A DNA stretch of 7,669 nucleotides. Source: a bacterium. Lineage in GTDB: Bacteria; UBA8248. Made by a program: the position numbers and the translations under genes. Of the stretch, positions 6,164-7,669 are shown piece after piece. Each line of letters starts with the position of its first letter. The stretch's first letter is position 1. Under the pieces are notes generated by a model that was not told the origin of the DNA, searched no databases, and saw only the letters and a program-made list of their open reading frames with translations. The stretch spans positions 1-7,669 of the forward strand of contig JAQBZT010000143.1 of the NCBI GenBank assembly GCA_027622355.1, in the 5' to 3' direction.

Positions 6164-7315
6164 TCATGAGACAACAAGATCTCGGTACAGATCCAGGGTG
6201 TCCTGCACTAAGTTTTCGACGCGATGGTGGGCCCGGACGAAATCCCTTGCGCTTTGGGCCAGGCGGGCACGCGATTCGCTGTCCGTCAAAAGATTCTCCA
6301 GGGCGGCGGCGAAAGCGGCGGGGTCCTGACCCGGCACCAGGACGCCCGTCTCACCGTCCTTCACCAGATCCACCACCCCGCCGACAGCCGTGGACACCAC
6401 GGGAACGCCGGCGGCCATCGCCTCGATCAAGGCGATGGGCATGCCCTCGTTCCGGGAGGTCAGCGCCATCACATCCATCGCGCCATAGGCCCATCGCAAA
6501 TCCTCCAGCCACGGATGGAACCGGACCCGGGCCGCGACGCCCCTCTCCTCGATCTGCTTCTCGATGCCGGGCAGGCAGTCTCCCTTGCCGACCAGAAGAA
6601 GCTCGACGCGCCTGCCGCCGATCCGCTCCGGAAGCCGGCCGAAGGCGTCCACCAACAGGGCGTGGTTCTTGATCGGAACCATCCTTCCCACAGCGCCCAC
6701 CACGAGCACGTCCTCGCCAACGCCCAGCTTCTCCCGCGCCTTCGCCTTCGGCGGAAGGGAGGAAAAATCCTCCACCGGGATCCCGTAGCGCGCAACCCGC
6801 ACCTTGCGGGGCGGGGCCACGCGGAATTCCTCCGCGATCTCCCTGCGCTGCGATTCGCACGGCGTCACCAGGGCCGTTGTCATCCACCCCAGCAGCCGCT
6901 CCACCATGCACACGGCCCGGGACACGAGCGGCGGAAAATAGCCCCGGAACACATGGCCGTGGTAGCTGTGAATCCGGACCGGCACGCCGGCCAGCACGGC
7001 GGCGATCCGCCCGAGGGCCCCAGCCTTGGCGGCGTGGGTGTGCACCACGTCCGGTCGGAGCGCGCGGAGGCAGAGAAGCAGCTTCCAGAAGGCCACGAAA
7101 TCCGACATTGGCTTAACCGCCCGGCCCAGCTCGGGGATCCGGACGATGCGCCGGGGCGGGTTGGCGAACCAGAGCATGTCCCCCTCCTTGTCCCCCGGCT
7201 CGCCGGTGATCAGGGTGCATTCAACCCCCCTCTGGTCGAGGCCGGCGCAAAGGGCCAGCACCTGCTGGGCAAGCCCTCCGATGTTCAGGCGGCTGGTGAC
7301 ATGGACCACTTTCAT
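6164..7315 (-). CDS. GT4-family glycosyltransferase
   Basis: Known family role: retaining GT-B transferases that move a sugar from an NDP-sugar to a lipid-linked or growing glycan at the inner face of the membrane. Seen: 383 residues from ATG 7315. The N-terminal Rossmann domain starts MKVVHVTSRLNIGGLAQQV, with the GG loop at 13-14. VVHTHAAKAGALGR (90-103) and HSYHGHVFRGYF (116-127) follow. The C-terminal donor-binding domain has GAVGRMVPIKNH (207-218), LLVGKGD (240-246) and the EX7E motif Glu290-Glu298 in NEGMPIALIEAMAAGVPVV. No transmembrane helix is clear. ATG 7420 would add 35 residues rich in Pro, Arg and Glu that overlap the end of the preceding gene and lie outside the fold. ATG 7315 has AAGGA about ten bases upstream and starts exactly at the first beta strand, so I chose it. 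Sugar donor and linkage are not predictable. Confidence 0.93.
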   Translation of the reverse strand: MKVVHVTSRLNIGGLAQQVLALCAGLDQRGVECTLITGEPGDKEGDMLWFANPPRRIVRIPELGRAVKPMSDFVAFWKLLLCLRALRPDVVHTHAAKAGALGRIAAVLAGVPVRIHSYHGHVFRGYFPPLVSRAVCMVERLLGWMTTALVTPCESQRREIAEEFRVAPPRKVRVARYGIPVEDFSSLPPKAKAREKLGVGEDVLVVGAVGRMVPIKNHALLVDAFGRLPERIGGRRVELLLVGKGDCLPGIEKQIEERGVAARVRFHPWLEDLRWAYGAMDVMALTSRNEGMPIALIEAMAAGVPVVSTAVGGVVDLVKDGETGVLVPGQDPAAFAAALENLLTDSESRARLAQSARDFVRAHHRVENLVQDTLDLYRDLVVS

Positions 7316-7385
7316 CCGAGGACTTTCCTTCCGGAAGCGGAAGCCGGCGGGGCGACGGCTGGCTCCCGTCTCCCGGCTCTCCGGC
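7316..7385 (-). other. Short GC-rich spacer within the operon
   Basis: Seventy bases between the stop of the sugar-nucleotide enzyme and the glycosyltransferase start. It holds the ten-base palindrome CTTCCGGAAG overlapping the ribosome binding site region. There is no T-tract, so no intrinsic terminator, which supports read-through from one gene to the next. Confidence 0.4.
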
Positions 7386-7669
7386 TCAGGCGTCTTTTCC
7401 GCACCAGGCCTTCCAGGCATCGGAGAGGGACTTTTCGAGGGAAAACCGGGGCCACCATCCCAGGGCTCGGATTTTCGCGAGGCTTCCCCGCTGGTAGGGA
7501 ATCAAGTCTTTTTCTCTCTCTTCCTTCAGAACGCACACCTTCCCCTCCAGCCCCGCCAGCCGCAGCAGAGCGCCTAGCACCTCCCGGACCTTCACGGCGC
7601 GGCCGGAGCAAACGTTGTAGACATCGCCCGCCTCGCCTTTCTTTAGCAGGAGGGCGATTCCGGCGGCGG
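7386..7669 (-). CDS. NDP-sugar reductase/epimerase C-terminus (extended SDR), N-terminus outside the window
   Basis: Seen: an open minus-strand frame enters from the right edge and gives the last 93 residues of a protein ending WKAWCGKDA. It contains GDVYNVCSGRAVKVREVL, the C-terminal substrate-domain motif of extended short-chain dehydrogenases acting on nucleotide sugars, and RALGWWPRFSLEKSLSDAW, the usual end of this family. The nearest match from memory is GDP-4-keto-6-deoxy-mannose reductase or GDP-mannose 4,6-dehydratase. The NAD-binding and catalytic residues are outside the window, so reductase, dehydratase or epimerase cannot be told apart. The stop lies 70 bases before the glycosyltransferase start, in the same direction, so it is probably the preceding gene of the operon. 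An internal ATG at 7595 is not a believable start because the conserved frame continues upstream of it. Confidence 0.82.
   Translation of the reverse strand, partial: AAGIALLLKKGEAGDVYNVCSGRAVKVREVLGALLRLAGLEGKVCVLKEEREKDLIPYQRGSLAKIRALGWWPRFSLEKSLSDAWKAWCGKDA

Noticed and set aside
7316..7420. Upstream 35-residue extension of the glycosyltransferase
   Set aside because: It overlaps the preceding gene out of frame, has unusual composition, and the GT4 fold starts exactly at Met 7315, which has its own ribosome site.

Overview
The window is part of a bacterial cell-surface polysaccharide (O-antigen, capsule or glycan) gene cluster. It holds seven protein-coding genes, five complete and one cut off at each edge. 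The DNA is moderately to highly GC-rich, many genes overlap or nearly touch, and Shine-Dalgarno sites are purine-rich. This suits a GC-rich Gram-negative or candidate-phylum bacterium (for example a deltaproteobacterium-like or NC10-like lineage). No marker gene here fixes the taxon, so this is a weak inference.

Layout. On the left, a minus-strand gene running off base 1 encodes a B12-binding-domain radical SAM enzyme. It diverges from a plus-strand NodU/CmcH-type carbamoyltransferase (1503-3266) across a 357-base intergenic region. That region holds two candidate extended -10 promoters, one per direction, and a convincing intrinsic terminator pointing rightward with no gene to terminate. The carbamoyltransferase meets, tail to tail across an A-rich 45-base gap, the end of a minus-strand run of five genes read right to left. 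These are an NDP-sugar reductase/epimerase C-terminus cut by the right edge, a GT4 glycosyltransferase, a D-2-hydroxyacid (phosphoglycerate-type) dehydrogenase, a LegB-type NAD-dependent sugar-nucleotide 4,6-dehydratase, and a sugar-1-phosphate nucleotidyltransferase. Spacings are 70, 26 (or a 4-base overlap with the alternative start), 65 (stop codon to start codon) and an 11-base overlap, as expected for one operon whose promoter lies outside the window.

Working together (inference): the nucleotidyltransferase activates a hexose- or hexosamine-1-phosphate to an NDP-sugar. The LegB-type enzyme makes the 4-keto-6-deoxy intermediate. The edge gene probably performs another nucleotide-sugar step, resembling 6-deoxy-hexose reductases. 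GT4 adds a sugar to the growing glycan. The carbamoyltransferase probably decorates a sugar hydroxyl with a carbamoyl group, and the radical SAM/B12 enzyme could perform C-methylation or another radical rearrangement. The hydroxyacid dehydrogenase is the least explained member. It may supply a hydroxy- or keto-acid building block or act on serine/glycerate metabolism. No tRNA, rRNA, CRISPR array, insertion sequence or phage gene was seen.
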